This document shows positions 51,433 to 59,115 of a stretch of DNA of 64,000 nt, piece by piece. Source of the DNA: Pseudomonadota bacterium (GTDB lineage Bacteria > Pseudomonadota > Gammaproteobacteria > Steroidobacterales > MnTg04). The notes under the pieces are model-generated. The model saw only the letters and a program-made list of their open reading frames with translations. It did not search any database and was not told the DNA's origin. The stretch is from positions 61,782-125,781 of the forward strand of contig JADFSO010000004.1 of NCBI GenBank assembly GCA_022560735.1. Reading direction: 5' to 3'. Each line of letters opens with the position of its first letter. The first letter of the stretch is position 1. The translations under genes and the position numbers were made by a program.

Positions 51433-53274
51433 ATGGCAATGGCAAAAAAATCGGCCAAACCCGCGTTTGATGCGCAGCCGTTCCTGGCCCGCCTGACCGG
51501 CAAACCCGGTATTTACCGAATGCTGGGAGCCGATGATGAAGTGCTGTATGTCGGTAAAGCCAGGAACCTGAAACGCCGGGTCAGCAGTTATTTCCAGGGC
51601 CGGGCGCAATCGGCCAAGACCCTGCGGATGCTGCGCGAGATTCGCGACGTCGATGTGACGATGACGGCGACCGAAACAGAGGCGTTGCTGCTCGAATACA
51701 ACCTGATCAAGAAGTTTCAACCGCGGTTCAACGTGTTGCTGAGGGACGACAAGAGTTTCCCCTATATTTACATCAGCACCGATCATGCGTTTCCGCGGCT
51801 GAGTTTTTATCGCGGCGCCCGTAAGGGGGCGGGGAAATATTTCGGACCGTATCCGAGTGCCCATGCCGTCAGGGAGACATTGAGCTACCTGCAGAAATTG
51901 TTTTTGATCCGGCCATGCGATAACAGCTATTTTTCGAATCGCAGCCGGCCCTGTCTGCAATACCAGATCAAGCGGTGTTCGGCGCCGTGTGTCGGATTGA
52001 TCGGGCGGGAAGCATACGCGAGCGATCTTGCCGATGCGCTGCTCTTTCTCGATGGCAAGAGCAACCTGGTCATCGATGGGCTGGTCGAGCGCATGGATGT
52101 TTCTGCGGAAGCCCGAGACTATGAAAAAGCGGCGCATTACCGGGATCAGATAGCCAGCCTGAAGAAAGTCCAGGAACGCCAGTTTGTCTACGGGTGGACT
52201 GGCAATTTTGATGCGGTCAGCCTGGCGAGCGCAAAAAACACTTTTTGTGTCAGTGTCATGTTCGTCCGTTCCGGGCGCAGCCTCGGCAGCAAGTCGTACT
52301 TCCCGAAAACCGCGCCGGGCTCGACCGTCAGTGAAGTGATGTCGGCGTTCCTCGCCCAATATTACCTGGCGCGCGAAGCGCCGGCTGAGGTGTTGATTTC
52401 CAGCCGGGTCGATGACGCGGATTTGCTCGCGGAAACGCTGGGCAAACGAGCCGGCAGAAAAGTTTCCATTCGCCATCGGGTCCGTGGCCAACGCGCCCGC
52501 TGGCTGGAGATGACCAGGATCAATGCCGAGCATGCGCTCGGCCAGAGACTGGCTGGCAACGCAACCATGCTGGCGCAACTGGAAGCCATGAAGCAGCAAC
52601 TGGACCTGGCCGAAGTTCCGCAAAGGCTTGAATGTTTCGATATCAGCCACACCCAGGGTGAGGCTACGGTTGCTTCATGCGTGGTTTTCAACCAGGAAGG
52701 CGCGGCGAAATCTGCTTACCGGCGGTTTAATATCAAAGGGCTTACTCCCGGCGACGACTATGCGGCAATGCGCCAGGCGATGACCCGGCGTTATCTGCGA
52801 GTCAAGAAAGGTGAATTCCCGGTTCCGGATATGGTCATCATCGATGGCGGCAAAGGGCAGCTTTCCGCAGCACGGGAAGTGATGCAGGAGTTACAATTGG
52901 CAGACATCCCGTTGTTGGCCATCGCCAAGGGGACGGGGCGTCGTGCCGGCCGGGAAAAGCTGTTCTTGTCCGGCCGCAAGCAGCCATTTATACTCCCAGC
53001 CAGTTCCCCGGCACTGCACCTGATTCAGCAGATTCGTGACGAAGCTCACCGTTTTGCGATCAGCGGACACCGCCAGCGGCGCGCCAGGTCGAGGAAGGTG
53101 TCGGTGCTGGAGGCGATACGCGGTCTGGGGCCGAAAAGACGACGCGAACTGTTGCGCCAGTTCGGTGGGCTCCAGGGGGTAAAAGAGGCTCGAACCGAAG
53201 ACCTGGCCCGGGTAAAAGGGATCAGCCGCAACCTGGCTGAAAAAATATACCTGGTATTCCACGGGGATCAGTAG
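51433..53274 (+). CDS. uvrC: UvrC, excinuclease ABC subunit C
   Basis: Makes both incisions in nucleotide excision repair. The 613-residue protein has the GIY-YIG nuclease domain (KPGIYRMLGADDEVLYVGKA), a Cys-containing linker (RPCLQYQIKRCSAPCVG), the UVR/UvrB-binding motif (ARDYEKAAHYRDQIASLKKV), the RNase H-like C-terminal nuclease (ECFDISHTQGEATVASCVVF, DMVIIDGGKGQL) and a double helix-hairpin-helix at the end (LEAIRGLGPKRRRELLRQFG, VKGISRNLAEKIY). Length equals E. coli UvrC (610). The pgsA gene follows after 21 bases. Confidence 0.97.
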   Translation: MAMAKKSAKPAFDAQPFLARLTGKPGIYRMLGADDEVLYVGKARNLKRRVSSYFQGRAQSAKTLRMLREIRDVDVTMTATETEALLLEYNLIKKFQPRFNVLLRDDKSFPYIYISTDHAFPRLSFYRGARKGAGKYFGPYPSAHAVRETLSYLQKLFLIRPCDNSYFSNRSRPCLQYQIKRCSAPCVGLIGREAYASDLADALLFLDGKSNLVIDGLVERMDVSAEARDYEKAAHYRDQIASLKKVQERQFVYGWTGNFDAVSLASAKNTFCVSVMFVRSGRSLGSKSYFPKTAPGSTVSEVMSAFLAQYYLAREAPAEVLISSRVDDADLLAETLGKRAGRKVSIRHRVRGQRARWLEMTRINAEHALGQRLAGNATMLAQLEAMKQQLDLAEVPQRLECFDISHTQGEATVASCVVFNQEGAAKSAYRRFNIKGLTPGDDYAAMRQAMTRRYLRVKKGEFPVPDMVIIDGGKGQLSAAREVMQELQLADIPLLAIAKGTGRRAGREKLFLSGRKQPFILPASSPALHLIQQIRDEAHRFAISGHRQRRARSRKVSVLEAIRGLGPKRRRELLRQFGGLQGVKEARTEDLARVKGISRNLAEKIYLVFHGDQ

Positions 53275-53295
53275 GCACATAGGCATACAACAAAT

Positions 53296-53853
53296 ATGGT
53301 TTGGCACTTACCCAACATTATGACCTTCTCAAGACTCGGGGCGCTGCCGATTTTTGTGCTGGTATTTTATTTGCCGTTCGACTGGGCCAGACCGGCGGCC
53401 TGTTTTGTTTTTGCGGCGGCGGCGATTACTGACTGGGCTGACGGGTATTTTGCCCGAAAAATGGGCCTGGACTCCCGCTTTGGCGCATTTATCGACCCCG
53501 TCGCCGATAAGCTGATCGTGGCGACAGCGCTGGTATTGATTGTGCAGACAGACGCACATTGGTATGTCGCACTGGCTGCTGCCGTGATCATCGGTCGCGA
53601 GCTAACGATATCCGCGTTGCGTGAATGGCTGTCGGAAACCGGGATGCGCTCCAAGGTAAAGGTGTCACGGCTGGGCAAGACCAAGACGGCTTTTCAAATG
53701 ACCGGCTTGAGTTTCATGATCTACGAGCAAGACATCTGGAACCTCCCCGTCTACTTTATCGGCCTGTTATTGATCATAGTCTCGGCGGGCCTGACGCTTT
53801 GGTCCATGTTCGACTACTGGCGCGCCGCCTGGCCGCTGCTGACCAGCGAGTGA
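53296..53853 (+). CDS. pgsA: PgsA, phosphatidylglycerophosphate synthase
   Basis: Forms PGP from CDP-diacylglycerol and glycerol-3-phosphate in the inner membrane. The 185-residue protein has LPNIMTFSRLGALPIFVLVF and the CDP-alcohol phosphotransferase signature spread over TDWADGYFARKMGLDSRFGA and FIDPVADKL (DGX2ARX8GX3DX3D), with further membrane helices (about 75-95 and 150-175). The uvrC-pgsA-tRNA-Gly order is conserved in gammaproteobacteria. Confidence 0.96.
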   Translation: MVWHLPNIMTFSRLGALPIFVLVFYLPFDWARPAACFVFAAAAITDWADGYFARKMGLDSRFGAFIDPVADKLIVATALVLIVQTDAHWYVALAAAVIIGRELTISALREWLSETGMRSKVKVSRLGKTKTAFQMTGLSFMIYEQDIWNLPVYFIGLLLIIVSAGLTLWSMFDYWRAAWPLLTSE

Positions 53854-53860
53854 GCGCTGC

Positions 53861-53888
53861 TTGACAGCCCACGGGCAACGGCTAAAAT
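53861..53888 (+). promoter_or_regulatory. Promoter of tRNA-Gly
   Basis: A perfect -35 TTGACA (53861-53866) and -10 TAAAAT (53883-53888) are 16 bases apart, followed by a GC-rich discriminator (GGCACGCC). The tRNA starts 29 bases after the -10. Confidence 0.8.
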
Positions 53889-53917
53889 GGCACGCCGCTT
53901 CGAAGCCGGAAGCGACT

Positions 53918-53992
53918 GCGGGTGTAGCTCAGGGGTAGAGCGAGACGTTGCCAACGTCTAGGTCGACGGTTCAATTCCGTTCACCCGCTCCA
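53918..53992 (+). tRNA. tRNA-Gly (anticodon GCC)
   Basis: A 75-base cloverleaf including CCA. The acceptor GCGGGTG pairs with the 3' CACCCGC, the D-arm is GCTCAGGGGTAGAGC, the anticodon stem AGACG/CGTCT closes the loop TTGCCAA, and the T-arm has GGTTCAATTCC. Confidence 0.98.
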
Positions 53993-54001
53993 GACAGACA
54001 G

Positions 54002-54034
54002 GAAAGCCCGGCCTTTGGCCGGGCTTTCTTTTTT
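54002..54034 (+). terminator. Intrinsic terminator after tRNA-Gly
   Basis: GAAAGCCCGGCC pairs perfectly with GGCCGGGCTTTC across a TTT loop, followed by six T. A strong rho-independent terminator ten bases after the tRNA; the A-rich left side may also serve the convergent membrane-protein gene that ends at 54054. Confidence 0.93.
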
Positions 54035-54053
54035 CCAGCGTGCATGCCTTCGT

Positions 54054-55631
54054 CTAACCGGTTTCGACGACCGGTTGCGCCATGATCCACAGGCTTAGCA
54101 TCGTGTAGCCGACCATCAGAAACAGCATCGGTACCTGGCTGAGCAATGCCGCCCGCCGGTCCTGAAATATTCTCAACGCCATTGCATGCGATAAATAAAC
54201 TGCGACGATATGACCGGTCACGATGGCGATGACAGTGGTAATCCAGATAAATCGTGCGTTGACCACCGCCAGGTTTACGACGTAAAGACTCGTGCCAAAA
54301 ATATCCCAGCCCAATCCCAACGGGTCCGAGATCAGTGGAATCATGTATTGTCCGACGATCATCAGGAAAGAAAGATAGTGGGCCAGGTGATAGGCGAGGG
54401 CGATTGGAACGAGGCTGAGAACAAACCATCGTGCCATATCGGCAAGCGACGCTCGGCTACGAAACGCAGCGGGTGTAGCCCGGCGCATCAGCACGCTGAA
54501 CAAGGCGTACAGCACCTGGAAACCACCCAGAAAAACCACCAGTGCGATCGTTGAAATCGCAGCGATGGCGTTACCGGTCGGACCCTGTAACAGCAGAATC
54601 GCCGGGCGCAACGCATCCGAGTACAACATCCACTCGGCCACCGAAGCCCACAATGGCGTTGCCAGCAAGCCATCAAAAGTCACGCTGGACAACATGATCA
54701 AAACCAGCACCATTTGCGAGCGGCGGATGGGGTGTTCCGGCAACAGACCCACAGCCCAGGGCCGGATATTGAATTGCCGATTTTCCGCTGCGGCGTTTTC
54801 AAAACACTCGAGACAATTTGTGCGCGAGTAGTGCGTATTCGCGCTGCTCGATTCAGTGCAGGCAATGCAAGGGCTGGTATTTTTGCTCCGGTATTCGGTG
54901 GGTGCGAAACGCGCGAGAAACCCGAACACCAGGGTAAACGCCTCGCCATGCCGCAGCCAGACGTGGCGACCGAACAGCAACATGCCTGCCCAGGTGGTCA
55001 CGCTGTACGCGCAAACCGCCCAGGCCAGGCTGCGCGGCGAATCGCTCGACAGCCAGACCAGTTCCGCCCAGACAAATCCGAGGAAAATAATCACGGCGGG
55101 CCAATCACCCATGCATTTCGGGTAGCGGATTCCGAGGCAAGTCGGCTTGGCTGGCCTAAGTTTCCGGGCGAGCCATTCCAGCGATCGATAAACAGTATTC
55201 CACGGGTTGATCAGCGCCCACAGGTCGCCCGCGAGCCCCGAAACATACGCCAGCCCAACCCACCAGATTACCCAGACAGTCGTCGGCGCAAAATTCTCGA
55301 ATGGATTGGTGTTGCCGAACAACCCGGCTATGACGACCAACAGCAGCACCAAGACTGTCAGCAGCCTCAGCAAACCGGTCAGCACAGGGTGCGCCAGCAG
55401 CCGCAGCGGCAAACTCCGTAAAAGATTTGCTCTCCAGTACCCGTTCGCGCCGTGTTCGTGCCTGAGAAAAAAAGCGATGACGACAAAAGACAGCGCCACG
55501 GCCGCCGCCGCGCCGCCCAGGTACAACGCCAACGGCACGGGCAAGTCATAACGTTGCGCAAAACCATGCGCCAGACCGACCGAGGGGATGGTCGTCGCAA
55601 GCAACGCGAACAATGCGGTCTTGATGGTCAC
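54054..55631 (-). CDS. Multi-pass membrane protein, fenitrothion-hydrolase (Fed)-like family
   Basis: The 525-residue protein begins with a signal-like segment and GLAHGFAQRYDLPVPLALYL, a conserved opening of membrane proteins annotated as fenitrothion hydrolases in other bacteria. I count about 11-12 hydrophobic segments. A hydrophilic loop around residues 255-290 holds two CxxC pairs (CIACTESS and CLECFENAA), suggesting a metal-binding or redox loop. The natural function is unknown; the pesticide-hydrolase name reflects an assay on a related protein. The start codon is GTG at 55631. It lies 33 bases downstream of the cupredoxin-like gene on the same strand, so they form a unit. Confidence 0.6.
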   Translation of the reverse strand: MTIKTALFALLATTIPSVGLAHGFAQRYDLPVPLALYLGGAAAAVALSFVVIAFFLRHEHGANGYWRANLLRSLPLRLLAHPVLTGLLRLLTVLVLLLVVIAGLFGNTNPFENFAPTTVWVIWWVGLAYVSGLAGDLWALINPWNTVYRSLEWLARKLRPAKPTCLGIRYPKCMGDWPAVIIFLGFVWAELVWLSSDSPRSLAWAVCAYSVTTWAGMLLFGRHVWLRHGEAFTLVFGFLARFAPTEYRSKNTSPCIACTESSSANTHYSRTNCLECFENAAAENRQFNIRPWAVGLLPEHPIRRSQMVLVLIMLSSVTFDGLLATPLWASVAEWMLYSDALRPAILLLQGPTGNAIAAISTIALVVFLGGFQVLYALFSVLMRRATPAAFRSRASLADMARWFVLSLVPIALAYHLAHYLSFLMIVGQYMIPLISDPLGLGWDIFGTSLYVVNLAVVNARFIWITTVIAIVTGHIVAVYLSHAMALRIFQDRRAALLSQVPMLFLMVGYTMLSLWIMAQPVVETG

Positions 55632-55664
55632 GGACGCTATCCGGTCAGGCTGCTCACCCGCGAG

Positions 55665-56051
55665 CTATTGCGGATAGACCTCAAGATAAAAAAGCGTCTG
55701 GTGACCGTGTTCGTGCTGGTCACCCCAACCATGGCTGCTCACCGGGAAGCGGCCGGTTGCGTAGGCAGTGAATGGCACGCTGGCCGGTTCCTCCGGGTCC
55801 ACCTTGAATTCGATGTCATAACCGTGAATGTGCAGGCTAACCGTTTCATCGGAAACAACAAGCAGTTCGATATGCTCGCCCTGATACACGCGGAAGACAT
55901 TCTTATCGCCTTTGATTTTCCGATGTTCGATTGTGATCTCGACTGTAGTTCGGTTAACATCCGGATCATCGAGATTATCGTTGGCATGGGTAGTTGCGAT
56001 GACCATCATCGAAACATAAAAAACAAAAAGCAGTGGATTGGGACCAGGCAT
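55665..56051 (-). CDS. Exported cupredoxin-like protein lacking the copper Cys
   Basis: The 128-residue protein has a signal peptide (residues 1-23, ending THAND) and a cupredoxin-type beta-sandwich: FRVYQGEHIELLVVSDETVS, LHIHGYDIEFKVDPEEPASV and a final RFPVSSHGWGDQHEHGHQTL. The region that normally holds the Cys ligand of a type 1 copper site reads SSHGWG and has no Cys, while His residues are abundant (HIHG, HEHGH). It might bind metal through His only, or not at all. It precedes the membrane protein gene in the same operon. Confidence 0.65.
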   Translation of the reverse strand: MPGPNPLLFVFYVSMMVIATTHANDNLDDPDVNRTTVEITIEHRKIKGDKNVFRVYQGEHIELLVVSDETVSLHIHGYDIEFKVDPEEPASVPFTAYATGRFPVSSHGWGDQHEHGHQTLFYLEVYPQ

Positions 56052-56141
56052 AGCAACAGGCTCGATCGCAGATTAACGGGTATAGTCTACACTCATACCG
56101 TGAGACCAAGGTAGAGACCGCTATATGGGGAGGTTTGTAAA

Positions 56142-57317
56142 ATGAAAAAAATAATGATTTTTGCGATGGCGCTTGCTTTGTGGCTACCCATTGCAGGCGA
56201 TGCCGAGATCCTGGCAATGCTGAATTACGAGTCCAAACCGAATGAATCGCTGAAGGACCTCAAGCTGCCGTTTGGCACGCAGGAGCGCGAAGAAGGCATC
56301 GCGATCATGGATGTCGATCCGAATTCCGCTGCCTATGGTGAAATCCTGATGGAAATCCCGTTGCCGCCGGATTTGGTGGCGCATCATATTTTTTATAATC
56401 GTGATGCGACAAAAATCTATTTGACAGCATTGGGTAAACCGGAACTTCGCGTCATCGACATGACCCGGCACCCATATCGGGTGAAGGTTATCGATGTGCC
56501 CGATTGCACGGTTGGCGAGGATGTTGTTTTTTCCGCGGATAACAAGACCTGGTACTTAAGCTGCATGGGATCGAGCGTCATTGTCATGGGTGATGCGGTC
56601 AACGACAGCTATACACGAACGATCGAGTCGCCGGTCCTTTATCCACACGGTATCGCCATTCACGAAGGCATAGATCGCATCCTGGTCACCAGCACGGTCA
56701 GGGCGACCGATTTCGGCGACCCCGGCGAGTCGATCGGCGTCATCGAGGGCAGCACCGGCAAGAGCCTCGGCAGCTTCAGAGTTTCCGACCAGGCTTCTCC
56801 GGCCAACGAAGCGCCGGTTGAGGTCGTTTTCGTTCCACAATCCGACCCTCCAGTCGCCTATGTGACCAATATGAACGGCGGCACCTTGTGGAGTGCGACA
56901 TGGAATAAAAAAACCGGCGAGTTCGATGCCAGGAAGGCATACGATTTTGCCGTCGAAAAAGCGGCTGTGCCGCTGGAAATTTATTTTTCAGACAACGGCG
57001 CGCGCCTGTACGTGACGACGGCCAAGCCGGGTAAATTTCATATTTTCGATCTGTCCGAAGACCGCACGGAAGTCAGCCTGGTCAAGACACTGGATGTGGG
57101 CGAGGGTGCGCATCATGTCGCTTTCGCAAAGGATGGCCGTTATGCCTGGGTGCAAAATTCCTTTATCAATCTTCCCGGCATGAGCGAAGGATCGATTTCG
57201 GTGATCGACATGCAAAGCCTGACCGTCGTGGACACGATCAACACCTTCATCGAAAACGGGTTCAACCCGAATTGCATGGTGTTGCTGCCCGAGTGGAATC
57301 ATCCCATGGGCCATTAG
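56142..57317 (+). CDS. Exported YncE-like beta-propeller protein
   Basis: The 391-residue protein has a signal peptide (residues 1-22, ending AGDAE) and repeated propeller blades, for example LVAHHIFYNRDATKIYLTAL, DVVFSADNKTWYLSCMG, VPLEIYFSDNGARLYVTTAK and HHVAFAKDGRYAWVQNSFIN. This resembles YncE/cytochrome d1-like seven-bladed propellers of the periplasm, which have varied or unknown functions. GGGGAGG precedes the ATG. It is divergent from the cupredoxin-like gene, sharing a 90-base promoter region, so the three genes may be functionally linked. A bidirectional terminator follows. Confidence 0.75.
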   Translation: MKKIMIFAMALALWLPIAGDAEILAMLNYESKPNESLKDLKLPFGTQEREEGIAIMDVDPNSAAYGEILMEIPLPPDLVAHHIFYNRDATKIYLTALGKPELRVIDMTRHPYRVKVIDVPDCTVGEDVVFSADNKTWYLSCMGSSVIVMGDAVNDSYTRTIESPVLYPHGIAIHEGIDRILVTSTVRATDFGDPGESIGVIEGSTGKSLGSFRVSDQASPANEAPVEVVFVPQSDPPVAYVTNMNGGTLWSATWNKKTGEFDARKAYDFAVEKAAVPLEIYFSDNGARLYVTTAKPGKFHIFDLSEDRTEVSLVKTLDVGEGAHHVAFAKDGRYAWVQNSFINLPGMSEGSISVIDMQSLTVVDTINTFIENGFNPNCMVLLPEWNHPMGH

Positions 57318-57340
57318 ATTTTATTGGCCGAGTATAAAAG

Positions 57341-57366
57341 CGCCGGCTTTTGTGCCGGCGTTTTTT
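57341..57366. terminator. Bidirectional terminator
   Basis: CGCCGGC (57341-57347) and GCCGGCG (57354-57360) flank a six-base loop; six T follow on the plus strand and AAAAG precedes it, giving a U-tract on the minus strand too. It serves the propeller gene and the convergent DUF885 gene. Confidence 0.85.
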
Positions 57367-59101
57367 ATTGGCCCATGAGCGAATTTATTTTTTCAGCCAT
57401 CTCGTCGAGGCGCTCTATTTCATCGGCCCGATCAAGATATTCCCAGCGCTGCAGCGCAATCGGTACATTGCCGTTTAGCATCAGGCAATCATGGAAATGC
57501 CGGAGGCTGAAATCGTCCTTGAGATCCAGCCTGGCATCGCTGAGAAACCGGTTGATTTGCAGCGCGCCGATCTGGTAACTGATCGCCTGTCCCGGGTTGA
57601 AAGCAAAAAAGACAGCTTCCCGGGTCGCCGTTTCAAGATCCATCGGCACGGTCCGAGCCAGGTAGGCGCCGGCTTGCCCGATCGTGAAATCACCGGTCGC
57701 CAGGCGAATATCCACCTCTACCCGCAGCGCCCGCAAGCGCATAAAGCTGTAGATGATTTCCCGGGTTTTTGGACTGTCATCGAACAACCCCGCCTGCAAC
57801 AACATTTCCTCGACATAAAAGCCGATGCCTTCGTTGGCCCCTGAATCGATATAGCGCCTGCGCACCGGGTCAGGATGCTTCCACGACTGCGCCAGTTGAA
57901 AATAATGACCCGGGATGCCTTCATGGACGATCAGCGGGCGCGGGTCCTGCGCCGATGCCAGGTGGAAATAGGCCAGGTCCGGCGAGGGAGCGGAAATATA
58001 GCTGATCGCGTGCTCATCCAGCCGGGTTTCGGAGGTCAGGTCGTCAGTCACGCCCATAAACGCCAATGGGGCGAGGTAATCTGGCAGCGGGCGATTCAGG
58101 TAGTGTTTGAGCCAGGCGGGCACCGTCATCAAATCTTGTGCTTCGAGAAACTGGCGAACCCGTCCTTCCATACGCCTCGAGGTATCGATTTGCGCCTGGA
58201 TATCGGCAAAAATTGTCAATGGCGGCAGGCTTGCGTTGCGATTTTTTTCCAGCGTGTCGAAGGTCACCGCACGTTCCCACGCGAGTCTGCCCTGGGCAAG
58301 CAGTTCCCCGGGCGTATGCGGGATCAAAGCCACATTGGCCAGGAAGAAAGAATAGGCGTCTGTCCCCAGGCTGAATTCGTCAGTCATGATCGGATCGGCG
58401 GCTTCCAGCCAGTGCGCATATCCTTGCAAAGCTGCGGCAGCTTTCTTTGTCGCCCGTTGCAGGCGCTCTCTCAATGCTTCGGGGAAATGCAGCTGCAGGG
58501 CTATGCGCATTTTCCTGAGACGTTCATCGATGTCGATCAGCACCGCAATCGCGGCGCGCGAAAAGGGCCGCACCGCCTGATCCAGATTCGTATATGCCGC
58601 CTGGGTCAAATCGGGAAACGCCTCGAGACGCAGTACAATATTTTCTGCCCGTTCAGGGGTGATCGGGGAGGAAAGAATCAACAGCTCAAAAACGCTGCCC
58701 AGTGTCTGATCGATATAAAACAACGGGTTTCGCTGCGGCGATCTGAGCACATCGAGTTCCCAGCGCACCCGCTGGATGGCGGCGCGCAACAGCCTGGCGT
58801 CCACCCGGTCCGCCTTGCTCCAGTCTGCATGATCGAGTTCGTCCAACCGGGCAAGGAAATCCCGGTAGCCGGTACGGTAGCGAGTCAATGCGGCGGGTGA
58901 CCAATCGGGCACCCAGCCATCCGGTCTTTCAACCCGCGGGATATCGTCCCCGGTGGCTGGTTGCTGAATCGCCCGCCAGCTAAAAAATTCCTGTGCAAGA
59001 TTCTGCAGCCCAGGATTCAGATTGCTGTCCGCTTCGATACTGTCGGCCGTTGCCATAGTCCACAGACCCAGGCACGACAGCAGGACAAAAAAACGGCGCA
59101 T
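57365..59101 (-). CDS. DUF885 family exported protein (second of tandem pair)
   Basis: The 578-residue protein has a signal peptide (MRRFFVLLSCLGLWTMATAD) and an all-helical DUF885 body with the metalloprotease-like motif LIVHEGIPGHYFQLAQSWKH, followed by GANEGIGFYVEEMLLQAGLF. The HExxxGH pattern and downstream Glu suggest a gluzincin-like peptidase, not biochemically proven for the family. It lies 14 bases after a paralogue on the same strand, probably one operon. The ATG at 59101 gives the signal peptide; the frame is open back to 59230. Confidence 0.85.
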   Translation of the reverse strand: MRRFFVLLSCLGLWTMATADSIEADSNLNPGLQNLAQEFFSWRAIQQPATGDDIPRVERPDGWVPDWSPAALTRYRTGYRDFLARLDELDHADWSKADRVDARLLRAAIQRVRWELDVLRSPQRNPLFYIDQTLGSVFELLILSSPITPERAENIVLRLEAFPDLTQAAYTNLDQAVRPFSRAAIAVLIDIDERLRKMRIALQLHFPEALRERLQRATKKAAAALQGYAHWLEAADPIMTDEFSLGTDAYSFFLANVALIPHTPGELLAQGRLAWERAVTFDTLEKNRNASLPPLTIFADIQAQIDTSRRMEGRVRQFLEAQDLMTVPAWLKHYLNRPLPDYLAPLAFMGVTDDLTSETRLDEHAISYISAPSPDLAYFHLASAQDPRPLIVHEGIPGHYFQLAQSWKHPDPVRRRYIDSGANEGIGFYVEEMLLQAGLFDDSPKTREIIYSFMRLRALRVEVDIRLATGDFTIGQAGAYLARTVPMDLETATREAVFFAFNPGQAISYQIGALQINRFLSDARLDLKDDFSLRHFHDCLMLNGNVPIALQRWEYLDRADEIERLDEMAEKINSLMGQ

Positions 59102-59115
59102 GGTTGTGGCCCGGA

